Assembly (NCBI RefSeq): GCF_029320955.1
Contig: NZ_CP119757.1
Span: 310,001 to 374,000, forward strand
Source of the DNA: Flavobacterium sp. YJ01
GTDB lineage: Bacteria; Bacteroidota; Bacteroidia; Flavobacteriales; Flavobacteriaceae
Direction of reading: 5' to 3'
DNA length: 64,000 bases
This document shows, piece by piece, positions 33,856-42,771 of this stretch. The notes beneath the pieces are model-generated. The model searched no databases. It was not told the origin of the DNA and saw only the letters and a list, made by a program, of their open reading frames with translations. The position numbers and the translations under genes were made by a program. Within the stretch, counting starts at the first letter, position 1, and every line of letters begins with the position of its first letter.

Positions 33856-34638
33856 ATGTATTTATCTAATAAAAAGACGATTATGTTTATTACAGGGGCA
33901 TTTATTAGTCATTCTTGCTGGGAAGAATGGATTGTTTTTTTTGAAAATAAAGGTTATAAAACCGTCGCGCCGCCATGGCCTTATAAAAATGAAACCGCAG
34001 AAAAATTAAGGCAAACTAATTCTTCTAAAATTGCCACAATTCGGCTAAACGATTTATTGGATTATTACACAGAAATTATCGAAAAACTTCCCGAAAAACC
34101 AATTCTTATTGGGCATTCTTACGGAGGTCTTTTGACACAATTATTGCTTCAAAAAGATTTGGGTTCGGCTGGAATTTGTTTGCATTCTATTCCGCCAAGT
34201 AATGTCATTTATTATAATTTTTCTTTTTATCGAAAGATCTGGAGCACTTTTAATTTCTTTCATTCTAGAAAAAAAAACTATTTATTGCCTTTTAAAAAAT
34301 GGCAAAATTTCTTCACCAATCAAATGTGTTTTGAGGAACAAAAAACAACCTACGAAAAACTAGTAATTCCAGAATCAAAACTTGTTTTTTGCGATATTTT
34401 TTCCAATTCGGCTAAAATAGATTTCAAGAAAAAACACGCTCCAATTTTATTTTTATCAGGTTCAGAAGATCATTTTGTTAAAGTTTCTATTCAATATTCC
34501 AATTTCAAAAAATATAAAAACATTCATTCGATAACATGCTATAAAGAGTTTAAAGACAGTAATCATTTGGTTTTAAAACAACAAAATTGGGAATGCATTG
34601 CAGAATTTATCTCAAACTGTTTGGAGAAACTTTCTTAA
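33856..34638 (+). CDS. alpha/beta-fold hydrolase
   Basis: A 260-residue protein with FITGAFISHSCWEEW at the oxyanion region, nucleophile elbow GHSYGG, Asp in LSGSEDHFVKV and His in KDSNHLVLK. It is closely similar in plan to the protein at 41858-42628 (both have a '...SCWEEWIVFFENKGYKT'-type start), so the two are likely paralogues acting on related substrates. It has a sigma-54 promoter and ends convergently with, and overlapping by 4 bases, the sigma-54 regulator gene. Confidence 0.88.
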   Translation: MYLSNKKTIMFITGAFISHSCWEEWIVFFENKGYKTVAPPWPYKNETAEKLRQTNSSKIATIRLNDLLDYYTEIIEKLPEKPILIGHSYGGLLTQLLLQKDLGSAGICLHSIPPSNVIYYNFSFYRKIWSTFNFFHSRKKNYLLPFKKWQNFFTNQMCFEEQKTTYEKLVIPESKLVFCDIFSNSAKIDFKKKHAPILFLSGSEDHFVKVSIQYSNFKKYKNIHSITCYKEFKDSNHLVLKQQNWECIAEFISNCLEKLS

Positions 34639-36602
34639 CTGATTTCTCTTTTTATTTCCAGTTTTTTAATCTTAGAATTTAATGTCGAAGGATGAATATC
34701 TAAAATTTCTGCCGCACCGCCCGCGCCAGAAATTTTTCCGTTGCATTTTTTTAGAATGTACAAAATATAATCTCTTTCGTTTTCTAAAATCGTTTTGATA
34801 GAAAATGGCTCTCCCGTTTGTTCAGGATGCATTTTTGAAGACATCGAAAGTTCAATTTCTTTAATCGTATTTCCATCTGTCAGCAAAATAGCGCGTTGTA
34901 TTACATGTTCGAGTTCTCTGATATTTCCAGGCCAATTGTAATTCATAATTTGCTGCAGTACAAAATCAGAAAGATTTGGCGCTTTTCTTCCCATTTTTTC
35001 GCTGTAAACTTTTATAAAATGATTGGCTAAATCTGGAATATCTTCTTTTCGTTTTTTTAATGAAGGAACCATTATCGGAAAAACGTGCAAACGATAATAC
35101 AAATCCATTCGAAATCTACCAGCAGCAACTTCTTCTTCGAGATTTTTGTTGGTTGCGGCAATAATACGAACATCAATTTTTATAGAAGACATTCCGCCAA
35201 CGCGTTCAATTTCTCTTTCTTGCAAAACGCGCAGCAATTTTACTTGAAGTTCTAAAGACATCTCTCCTATTTCGTCTAAAAAAATAGTACCGCCGTCTGC
35301 CAATTCAAATTTGCCAATTCTTCTGTCCATTGCGCTCGTAAAAGCGCCTTTTTCGTGGCCAAAAAGCAACGATTCTGCCAGATTTTCTGGAATTGCGCCA
35401 CAATTTATAATGACAAGTGGCTTTTCTTTTCTTGGAGATAAGGCATGAATATTTTGCGCAATCTTCTCTTTTCCAGTTCCGCTTTCGCCTAAAACCAAAA
35501 CAGAAGTATCTGAAGGCGCGACTTTTCGGATGTAATTAAAAACTGAAACCATTTGAGAACTATTGCCAATAATTCCTTCAAAACCTTCTGAAATTGGCTT
35601 ATTGTTTTTAATTTCTACCTTTTTCTTTACCGAAACAGCATCTTCATTAGAATAAATTTTAGCAATAAACTGAGAAAAAATAGGCTCGATTGAACTTAAA
35701 AGTTTTAAATTTTCTTGACTATAAATATTTAAATTTCGACTGTAAAAAGTAAAATGATAGCTCTGAATAGTTGCCACATAAACGGGAAAAACCAAATACG
35801 ATTTGATTCCGAAATTATGAGAAATCAACGCTCTTATTGGCGCTTCCTGAAAGTTATTTATTAAAGACTCTTCACTATAAATTATTGGTTCTTTATCAAT
35901 TTTCGACTTTCTGTAAGTTTCATTTATCTCTTTTTCAGAAACTTCCGAAATTTGAGAAAGTTTTTTCAAATCAATAATCTGATATAAATCTAAATTTTTA
36001 CGGAGAACTCCCAACTTATCATAATGAGTTGACGTTACAAAACCAGCTTCTAAATAATCAAATGGAATATAAGTTTGAATTGTTTTAGCGAAAGCTAGAA
36101 GTGCATCTTCTTTTTTTAGGTTTGAATTTACAATTTCTGCTATTTCATTTTGCAACTGAAATTGCTGTTTTAGCTGGGATTCTAAACTATATTGCTGACG
36201 ATAAAATGCTATTTCTAAAGTTGTTAAAACATCTTGATCGCGAAAAGGTTTTACAATAAAACCATAAGGATGCGTAGTTTTTGCCTGATCTAAAATACTT
36301 TTACTCGAATTGGCAGAAATAAATATAAAACCAATATTTTTTTCTTTTAAAAAGTGTGCTAATTCGATACCATTTCTAGTTCCTTTCAGCATAATATCTA
36401 AGAAAACAAGATCTGGTTTTTCTATTTCAATTTGCTCCAAAGCTTGTTCAACCGAACGTGCAATTCCTGTTACTTCGTAGTTTGCTTTTTCGAGAATTAA
36501 CTGTAAATCGTGCGCTTCAATAAATTGATCTTCTACAATTAAAATTCGTTTTTTCAAAACTGAAGAAACAGCTTCATGTCCGTTATCGGCTGAGTTTTTC
36601 AT
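34635..36602 (-). CDS. sigma-54-dependent response regulator (REC-GAF-AAA+-HTH)
   Basis: A 655-residue enhancer-binding protein. Receiver domain at about 18-135 with phospho-acceptor Asp69 (LVFLDIMLKG), a GAF-like region at about 165-320, the sigma-54 AAA+ domain at about 340-570 (Walker A GESGTGKE, loop GAFTSA, Walker B GGTIFLDEIGEM, sensor and R-finger region RMDLYYRL) and a C-terminal Fis-type HTH (GGAAEILDIHPSTLNSKIKK). The sigma-54 contact loop reads GAFTSA where GAFTGA is the rule. It should open sigma-54 promoters, and three lie within 5 kb. The divergent histidine kinase is its likely partner. Confidence 0.93.
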   Translation of the reverse strand: MKNSADNGHEAVSSVLKKRILIVEDQFIEAHDLQLILEKANYEVTGIARSVEQALEQIEIEKPDLVFLDIMLKGTRNGIELAHFLKEKNIGFIFISANSSKSILDQAKTTHPYGFIVKPFRDQDVLTTLEIAFYRQQYSLESQLKQQFQLQNEIAEIVNSNLKKEDALLAFAKTIQTYIPFDYLEAGFVTSTHYDKLGVLRKNLDLYQIIDLKKLSQISEVSEKEINETYRKSKIDKEPIIYSEESLINNFQEAPIRALISHNFGIKSYLVFPVYVATIQSYHFTFYSRNLNIYSQENLKLLSSIEPIFSQFIAKIYSNEDAVSVKKKVEIKNNKPISEGFEGIIGNSSQMVSVFNYIRKVAPSDTSVLVLGESGTGKEKIAQNIHALSPRKEKPLVIINCGAIPENLAESLLFGHEKGAFTSAMDRRIGKFELADGGTIFLDEIGEMSLELQVKLLRVLQEREIERVGGMSSIKIDVRIIAATNKNLEEEVAAGRFRMDLYYRLHVFPIMVPSLKKRKEDIPDLANHFIKVYSEKMGRKAPNLSDFVLQQIMNYNWPGNIRELEHVIQRAILLTDGNTIKEIELSMSSKMHPEQTGEPFSIKTILENERDYILYILKKCNGKISGAGGAAEILDIHPSTLNSKIKKLEIKREIS

Positions 36603-36761
36603 AAGTGAGTAAATTTTATATTATCTTGCACTTAATTAATTGAAACAAAAATAGTTAATTATCACAATTAAAATAAATGATTTCCAAAAATAGATAAATT
36701 AAAATCACATTTAATATTAATTTTCATATTAATTTATAATTTCAAGAAAGTAATTTGTGTA

Positions 36762-36769
36762 TATATTTG
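36762..36769 (+). promoter_or_regulatory. -7 promoter element of the histidine kinase gene
   Basis: TATATTTG matches TAnnTTTG, 38 bases before the ATG at 36808. Confidence 0.5.
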
Positions 36770-36807
36770 TTAATTAAAAACTTACTAAAAATATAATTCA
36801 ATATACT

Positions 36808-39243
36808 ATGAAGATATTTTACTCTCTTTGTTTAATATTCTTTATTCTAATTAATTCTGAGGCACAAAATCATCCTGCAACAGCAAATTATGATTTAAAG
36901 AAGAAACGTTTGCTAATTCAAACTTGCTCCACTTATTTATTTAATTCCAATCAAGGATCAATTGATGCCGATAGTTCGGTGGTTTTAACATGTAAAGCTT
37001 ATAAACTTCCCGTCTTATTAGCTTATGATGAAGGTTATAATGATGGAACTTATCTTATTGGAAATGATTTAATTGAAAAAGGAAATCTTGAAGCCGTAAA
37101 ACAGCTTTTTTCTAAATCTAAAGGAGAAGACAAATTAAAACTAGCATTTCAATTAGGAAATTTTTATTTGTTTCAATCCTTTGCAAAACCTGACGATTTA
37201 AAAAATGCCAATTTCTATATTTCTGAAGCTATAAAAATAAGCAAGCAATTGAAAATCAAAAAGTGGCAAGACGAAAGTGCAATGCTTTTGGGTAAATTTT
37301 ATTTCCAAATTAATAATTATCCAGAAAGTAAAAAATGCTTTCAACAGGTTGTCGCACAATGCAGAAAAGAAAAGAACAAAGCTGCTCTGGCTTATGCTTT
37401 GCTAAATCAAGCAAGTTATCAATATGATTTAGATCCAGAGAAAGAAAAAATCTTAAAAGAAGCTCAAATTTTATACGAAGAATTAGGCATTCCTGAAAAA
37501 GTAATTGAAGCAAAAATGAAGATTTGCACCATTTATTTCTGGCACGGAAAAATTAATGATGCAAAAAAAATACTGTATCAAAATATTGCTGCCATGAGAA
37601 AAATCGGTTTTAGACAACAGCAATTTGGAGAGACAACAATTTCATATATAGAAGGTGTTCAGTTTAATATAAAAAGTGCGTTTTATTATGCTTTAAAAAG
37701 TGTAGAAACTATGGAAAACACCAAAGACTACACCTTTGCCGATATTTTCTACATGAGATTAGGATTGATTTATTTAAATATGGGGCATTATGATGAAGCT
37801 TCTAAAATGGCTGAAAAAAGTATTCAATACGGACAAAACGTTTTTAACAGCGGTAGTTGGTACAAAAGTTTTGTAACGGCAGCAGCTTCTCTTTCTATGA
37901 AAGGAAAAAATAAAGAGGCAATTGAATACATGAATACGGTTACGAGTAAATTTTCGCCTCCGAATAACTTTGACAAAATGCTGGTTAATTTTGCCTACGC
38001 GAATTGTTATGCAAGAATTAAAAATTATGGCACAGCCGAAAAATATTTCGAAAAAACTGCTGCAGCTGCAGATGCTTTAGAGTCTCCGCAAACTCATAGA
38101 GATGTTTGTAACAGCTATTCTACTATCGCACTGTTTTACGCTAATCGCGCTGATTATAAGAACACTAAATATTATGTTGAAAAAATAGATCAATTATCAA
38201 AAAAGTATAATAAAAACTATGGTTCAGAAGCTCTCTATATGTCAATTTATAAATTGGATTCTGCAAATGGAGATTTTAAATCTGCACTAGTGAATCACAA
38301 AATCTACAAGAAATTTAGTGATTCGCTTATGGATTATGCAAAAAACAAACAAATTGAAGAACTTAAAATTCAATATGAAAGCGTAAATAAAGAACAAAAA
38401 ATCAAGCTTTTAAGTCAAGAAACATCTCTTCAAGAAAATGCTCTCAAAAAATCAAAATTATTAAATACGCTTTCTATTTGGAGCTTGGTTTTATTACTGA
38501 TTACGATTGCTTTATTGTATAACAGATATCGACTGAAACAAAAAAATAATGCCGAATTAGAACTTAAAGAAAAAGAAATCAATCAGAAAAACATCAATTT
38601 AAGGCATTTGCTTGATGAAAAAGAATGGCTTTTGAAAGAAATTCATCATCGTGTAAAAAACAATCTTCAAACCGTAATAAGCCTTTTAAATTCGCAATCG
38701 GCTTATTTAGAAAATGATATGGCACTTTCAGCCATTAAAAACAGCCAGCATCGTATACATTCTATGTCATTGATTCATCAGAAATTATACAATTCTGAAA
38801 ATATTTCTACGATCAATATGCCAAATTACATCAAAGAATTGGTCGAATATTTACGTGAATCATTTTCGCTTGGTCAACGAATTCGTTTCGAAATAAAAAT
38901 AGATCCTTTAGAATTGGATGTTGCTCAGGCAGTTCCACTTGGACTTATTTTAAATGAATCTATCACAAATTCAATAAAATATGCTTTTCCAGAAAATCGC
39001 ATAGGATTGATTTATGTAACCTTAGAGGCGACTTCAGAAAATAAATATCTTTTAACCATTGCTGATAATGGAGTTGGTTTTGATACTGATATCAATTCTA
39101 AAAAAATCAATTCTTTCGGATTAAGTTTAATTAAGGGTTTGAGCGACGATTTGGAAGCGCATTTTTCTATGGAAAATAAAAACGGAACAATTCTTAAAAT
39201 TGAGTTTTCTAAAGAATTTCCAATCATCGAAAAAAGAAAATAA
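36808..39243 (+). CDS. TPR-repeat sensor histidine kinase (HisKA_2 type)
   Basis: An 811-residue protein with signal peptide (ending near NSEAQNH), TPR repeats over about residues 90-520 in the periplasm, a transmembrane helix at about 552-572 (LSIWSLVLLLITIALLYN), a coiled-coil linker, and a HisKA_2 dimerisation domain with KEIHHRVKNNLQTVISLL (phospho-His about 613) followed by a HATPase (LILNESITNSIKYAFPE, TIADNGVGFD). It phosphorylates a response regulator. The divergent sigma-54 regulator, 205 bases away, is the obvious partner. The signal sensed is unknown. Confidence 0.92.
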   Translation: MKIFYSLCLIFFILINSEAQNHPATANYDLKKKRLLIQTCSTYLFNSNQGSIDADSSVVLTCKAYKLPVLLAYDEGYNDGTYLIGNDLIEKGNLEAVKQLFSKSKGEDKLKLAFQLGNFYLFQSFAKPDDLKNANFYISEAIKISKQLKIKKWQDESAMLLGKFYFQINNYPESKKCFQQVVAQCRKEKNKAALAYALLNQASYQYDLDPEKEKILKEAQILYEELGIPEKVIEAKMKICTIYFWHGKINDAKKILYQNIAAMRKIGFRQQQFGETTISYIEGVQFNIKSAFYYALKSVETMENTKDYTFADIFYMRLGLIYLNMGHYDEASKMAEKSIQYGQNVFNSGSWYKSFVTAAASLSMKGKNKEAIEYMNTVTSKFSPPNNFDKMLVNFAYANCYARIKNYGTAEKYFEKTAAAADALESPQTHRDVCNSYSTIALFYANRADYKNTKYYVEKIDQLSKKYNKNYGSEALYMSIYKLDSANGDFKSALVNHKIYKKFSDSLMDYAKNKQIEELKIQYESVNKEQKIKLLSQETSLQENALKKSKLLNTLSIWSLVLLLITIALLYNRYRLKQKNNAELELKEKEINQKNINLRHLLDEKEWLLKEIHHRVKNNLQTVISLLNSQSAYLENDMALSAIKNSQHRIHSMSLIHQKLYNSENISTINMPNYIKELVEYLRESFSLGQRIRFEIKIDPLELDVAQAVPLGLILNESITNSIKYAFPENRIGLIYVTLEATSENKYLLTIADNGVGFDTDINSKKINSFGLSLIKGLSDDLEAHFSMENKNGTILKIEFSKEFPIIEKRK

Positions 39244-39252
39244 GTAGCTAAT

Positions 39253-39310
39253 GATTTCGCTTTTCTTTTATAGCGAAATCTCACTAATCTAAATCCGTTT
39301 AGCGAAATAT
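39253..39310 (+). promoter_or_regulatory. candidate upstream activating sites for the sigma-54 regulator
   Basis: GATTTCGCT (39253-39261) is repeated inverted as AGCGAAATC (39272-39280), and a further half site TTTAGCGAAATAT lies at 39298-39310. They are 60-116 bases before the -24 element at 39369, the right distance for an enhancer-binding protein. The first stem could also act as an inefficient end for the kinase mRNA. Confidence 0.5.
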
Positions 39311-39368
39311 AGCGCATTTATTCTTCTGAAAAAGCGCTAAATAGCTATTAATAGGCATTTTATTGACA

Positions 39369-39384
39369 TGGCATATAAATTGGT
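39369..39384 (+). promoter_or_regulatory. sigma-54 promoter of the exported two-gene operon
   Basis: TGGCATATAAATTGGT fits TGGCA-N6-TTG with correct -24/-12 spacing. Transcription should start near 39395, 24 bases before the ATG. Confidence 0.75.
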
Positions 39385-39418
39385 TTCTTGAGCAAATTAA
39401 CACTCAAAACCATTTATT

Positions 39419-40162
39419 ATGAAAAAATCAATATTGCTATTAATCATTCTATTTGTTAATTATGGCACTGCAAAAGCTTGTGATAAATGCAGTACTTATA
39501 ACAATGAAGATTTTAAAATTAAATCGGCCACAATTACCCACAAAGCAGATTTAGGTCTTACCGTTTGGGATATTAAAGTAGAAGGAACTGCAGGAAAAAC
39601 AATGCCTAAACCTGTCGGACAACTAAACGGTGCGCCGGTTTTGGCTTATGTCTTTCCGACTACTTTAAAATCCTCTGATATTGGTTTCGGTCAAGCCGAA
39701 GGGATTGTGGCGCTTGCTCTTACGTCTCATCCTGATTTTGAAGATACACCGCTTTGGGATGAAAATCTAGACGGAAATTATCTTAATGACGGACTAATCT
39801 GGCATGCGCATTGGGTTTTACTTGTTGAAGACAAACGCGTTGCCGGCGGGCTTTCGGTAAAAGAATTTACAAAAGGTGATCCAAATGTAGTTTTACCGCC
39901 AACAAATCCTGGAATGGCAATGTATATGGACAGTCCGGGTTTTCATATTGTGGCAAAAGGAAATTCGATAAAAGTTATTGTACCAGATTTTAGAATCAAC
40001 AACAAAACCAATTTCAAATTCGATGCTGTAAGCTGTTACATGGAAGTTAGCACGGGCGCTGGCGGTTCTCACGATTCTGAGGGTTCTAAACCAATGCTTG
40101 GCGTTTACAAAGTATATACCGTTGCCAGCGGTAATCTTTCATTGCCTTATGCTGTAAAATAA
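39419..40162 (+). CDS. exported hypothetical protein under sigma-54 control
   Basis: A 247-residue protein with a signal peptide cleaved near GTAKA, then CDKCSTYNNED with two Cys. The mature part is beta-rich and has conserved-looking loops VLAYVFPTTLKSSDIGFG, LTSHPDFEDTPLWDENLDGN, and LIWHAHWVLLVEDKRVAG whose His-Ala-His could bind metal. I do not recognise the family. It is the first gene behind a sigma-54 promoter and is followed 25 bases later by an exported alpha/beta hydrolase, so both act in the periplasm or outside. Confidence 0.75.
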   Translation: MKKSILLLIILFVNYGTAKACDKCSTYNNEDFKIKSATITHKADLGLTVWDIKVEGTAGKTMPKPVGQLNGAPVLAYVFPTTLKSSDIGFGQAEGIVALALTSHPDFEDTPLWDENLDGNYLNDGLIWHAHWVLLVEDKRVAGGLSVKEFTKGDPNVVLPPTNPGMAMYMDSPGFHIVAKGNSIKVIVPDFRINNKTNFKFDAVSCYMEVSTGAGGSHDSEGSKPMLGVYKVYTVASGNLSLPYAVK

Positions 40163-40187
40163 AAAATTAATCTAAGTTTTAAACATC

Positions 40188-41225
40188 ATGAAAATATCAA
40201 GCTTTTTAAAAATGATCGTAATTCCATATATAATTTTAACCAATATGACTATGAAAAGTTATGCCCAAACAGATTATGCTTCAGATCCGCATTTAACGCC
40301 AGCCGTAAAAGCCTTTTTAAAACCTTTAAATGCTGGTGGCGCACCGTTAGAATCTCTTCCAGTTCCAGATGCGCGTAATGTTTTGGTTGGTGCGCAAAAT
40401 GCTTTTAAAGTAGATTTATCTGGAATTGAAGAATCGGAAAAAGAAATTACATCAGACGGTTACAAAATCAAACTTAATATAGTTCGTCCTGCGGGTGCAA
40501 AAGGTAAACTTCCTGTTTTTATGTTCATTCACGGCGGCGGCTGGGTTTTAGGCGATTATCCGACACATAAAAGAATGGTTCGCGATTTGACTGTTCTTAC
40601 TGGCTATGTTGGCGTTTTTGTCAATTATTCTTTAGCGCCAGAAACAAAATATCCGCAGCCTGTAAATGAAGTGTACGCAGCAGCAAAATGGATTGCAGCG
40701 CACGGAAGCGAAATTAATGTTGATGGAAGTAAATTAGGAATTGTTGGAAATAGTGCTGGCGGAAACCTTGCTACAGCAAGCGCTCTGATGGCGAAAGAAA
40801 AAGGAACTCCTTTATACAAAGTTCAAATTCTTTTCTGGCCAGTAACCGATGCCAATTTTGAAACAGAATCGTATAAACAATATGGCAAACAACGCTTTTT
40901 AACCGATACTTTAATGCAATGGATGTGGAATCAATATGTTGATCCTTCAAAAAGAAAAGAAATCTATGCTTCGCCATTGCAAGCCAGTTTAGCACAACTA
41001 AAAGGTTTGCCACCAACTTTAATTCAAGTCGCTGAAAATGACATTTTAAGAGATGAAGGAGAAGCTTACGGACGTAAATTAAGCGATGCAGGAGTTGTTG
41101 TTACAACGGTCCGTTACAATGACGTAATTCACGATTTTGGTTTGTTAAATGGTCTGGCAGAAATTCCGCAAACGAAAGCTTTATTTCTTCAAGCTGCCGC
41201 AGAACTTAAAAAATATTTGAAGTAA
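40188..41225 (+). CDS. exported alpha/beta hydrolase of the hormone-sensitive-lipase type
   Basis: A 345-residue protein with a signal peptide (cleaved near KSYAQT). It has the HSL-type oxyanion HGGGW in FIHGGGWVLGDYPTHKR, nucleophile elbow GNSAGG, Asp in VAENDILRDEGEAYG and His in NDVIHDFGLL. Enzymes of this class cleave short acyl or aryl esters. The second gene of the sigma-54 operon, it may work with the preceding exported protein. Confidence 0.9.
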   Translation: MKISSFLKMIVIPYIILTNMTMKSYAQTDYASDPHLTPAVKAFLKPLNAGGAPLESLPVPDARNVLVGAQNAFKVDLSGIEESEKEITSDGYKIKLNIVRPAGAKGKLPVFMFIHGGGWVLGDYPTHKRMVRDLTVLTGYVGVFVNYSLAPETKYPQPVNEVYAAAKWIAAHGSEINVDGSKLGIVGNSAGGNLATASALMAKEKGTPLYKVQILFWPVTDANFETESYKQYGKQRFLTDTLMQWMWNQYVDPSKRKEIYASPLQASLAQLKGLPPTLIQVAENDILRDEGEAYGRKLSDAGVVVTTVRYNDVIHDFGLLNGLAEIPQTKALFLQAAAELKKYLK

Positions 41226-41311
41226 ATCATTGTGCAAAAAAAATCATAACAAACTAAAAATAAACACTTTACAAAATAAATCCGTAAATTTAATTTCAAA
41301 TAATTGAAGTT

Positions 41312-41851
41312 ATGCTAAAGCAAGAAAACACCGGATTAATTTTAATTGACGTTCAAGGAAAACTGGCTCAAATTGTAAACGAAAGCGAAAAATTAGCCTT
41401 AAATCTAGAAAAATTAATTCGTGGTTGTCAAATACTTTCAATTCCGATAATTTGGGCAGAGCAAAATCCGAAAGGACTTGGAGCAACGATTCCGCAATTA
41501 GATAGATTATTAGCTCATCAAAAACCAATTGAAAAATATAGTTTTAATGCATTTGCTAATGAAACTTTTCAGAAAGCGATTATTGATTCTGGTAAAACAC
41601 AGTGGCTAATATGTGGCATAGAAGCACATATTTGTGTGTATCAAACTGCTATGGGATTTTTAGAACATAATTTTGAAGTAGAAATTGTGGCAGATTGCAT
41701 TTCTTCAAGAACAAAAGAAAGTATTGATATTGCCGTGCAAAAACTTCAACATAAAGGAATAGGAATAACAACTCTTGAAATGTGTCTTTATGAACTTGTT
41801 AGAGACTCCAGACGAGAAATTTTTAAAGAAATTCTAACTTTAATCAAATAA
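41312..41851 (+). CDS. isochorismatase-family cysteine hydrolase
   Basis: A 179-residue protein with the full triad: Asp13 in LILIDVQGK, Lys75 in IEKYSFNAF and Cys108 in CGIEAHICVYQTA. This YcaC/nicotinamidase-like group hydrolyses small amides or related compounds; the substrate is unknown. It contrasts with the Cys-less relative at 25860. It is followed after 6 bases by an alpha/beta hydrolase gene, so the two form an operon. Confidence 0.9.
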   Translation: MLKQENTGLILIDVQGKLAQIVNESEKLALNLEKLIRGCQILSIPIIWAEQNPKGLGATIPQLDRLLAHQKPIEKYSFNAFANETFQKAIIDSGKTQWLICGIEAHICVYQTAMGFLEHNFEVEIVADCISSRTKESIDIAVQKLQHKGIGITTLEMCLYELVRDSRREIFKEILTLIK

Positions 41852-41857
41852 AAAATC

Positions 41858-42628
41858 ATGTCAAAATCAAAAAATATTGTGCTTATTCATGGAAACTTCG
41901 TCAACGACAATACGTGGGCAGAATGGAAACAGCATTATGAAAATAAGGGTTATACTGTTTACACGCCTGCAAACCCCGGACACGAAGGAAATCCTGCTGA
42001 ATTGAGAACAAAAGTTCATCCAGATTTGACTAAAACCGGTTTTATAGATGTGGTAAATAATATTAGCAGATTAATAGATTCATTACCAGAAAAACCTTTA
42101 GTTATTGGTCATTCTATGGCTGGAATGGCTGCCTTAAAGTTAGTCGAATTAGGAAAAGCTGCCGCAGGAGTTAGTATTGATGGTGCACCTCCTAAAAACG
42201 TCTTTCCGCCATTTCAAACGTTAAAAACGGTATTGCCTGCTTTTGGTTTCTTCTCTTCCAAAAAATATTTTATGGGAAGTCGCGATTGGTATGATTATGC
42301 TTTTTTTAATACGATTCCAGAAACGCAGAGAAAAATTGCTTTTGAAAAGTATGCAGTCCCAGAAAGTTATAAAGTCAGTAGAGAATTGGTTTTAAATTCT
42401 TTTTCAAATATCAATTTCAAAAAGCCACATCAGCCCATTCTTTTTATCGGCGGCGGTAACGATCATATCTTTCCTCCCAACCTAACTCAAACAATTGCTA
42501 AAAAATATAGAGACAATGCTGGACGTGTAGATCTAAAAATATTTGACGGCAAAAGTCATTTTATTTGTGGAGAACCTGGATGGGAAAGTGTTGCGGACTA
42601 TATTTTAAGTTGGTACGAAGCCTTATAA
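41858..42628 (+). CDS. alpha/beta-fold hydrolase
   Basis: A 256-residue protein with IVLIHGNFVNDNTWAEWKQH at the oxyanion region, nucleophile elbow GHSMAG, Asp in FIGGGNDHIFPP and His in DGKSHFICGEPGWE. It resembles the 33856 protein through its length. It follows the isochorismatase-family gene by 6 bases. Substrate unknown. Confidence 0.9.
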   Translation: MSKSKNIVLIHGNFVNDNTWAEWKQHYENKGYTVYTPANPGHEGNPAELRTKVHPDLTKTGFIDVVNNISRLIDSLPEKPLVIGHSMAGMAALKLVELGKAAAGVSIDGAPPKNVFPPFQTLKTVLPAFGFFSSKKYFMGSRDWYDYAFFNTIPETQRKIAFEKYAVPESYKVSRELVLNSFSNINFKKPHQPILFIGGGNDHIFPPNLTQTIAKKYRDNAGRVDLKIFDGKSHFICGEPGWESVADYILSWYEAL

Positions 42629-42651
42629 ATTAAAAAAAATAATCCCGATAG

Positions 42652-42681
42652 TGCTAATCTAAATAGGTTAGCATTTTTTTT
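42652..42681 (+). terminator. terminator of the isochorismatase-hydrolase operon
   Basis: TGCTAATC pairs with GGTTAGCA (one G-U) across a 6-base loop, followed by eight T. Confidence 0.85.
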
Positions 42682-42711
42682 GAGCATATTCAACTGAAAT
42701 TGATAAATTTG
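42679..42711 (+). promoter_or_regulatory. promoter of the Na+/H+ antiporter gene
   Basis: TTTG at 42679-42682 and TAAATTTG at 42704-42711 fit the -33 and -7 elements of Bacteroidota. The spacing is at the long end (21 bases). The ATG is 61 bases after. Confidence 0.5.
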
Positions 42712-42771
42712 AACAAAGAAATACCTATATAAGGTTAAAATATTGTTGACTTTTAAATTAAAAAATAAAGA

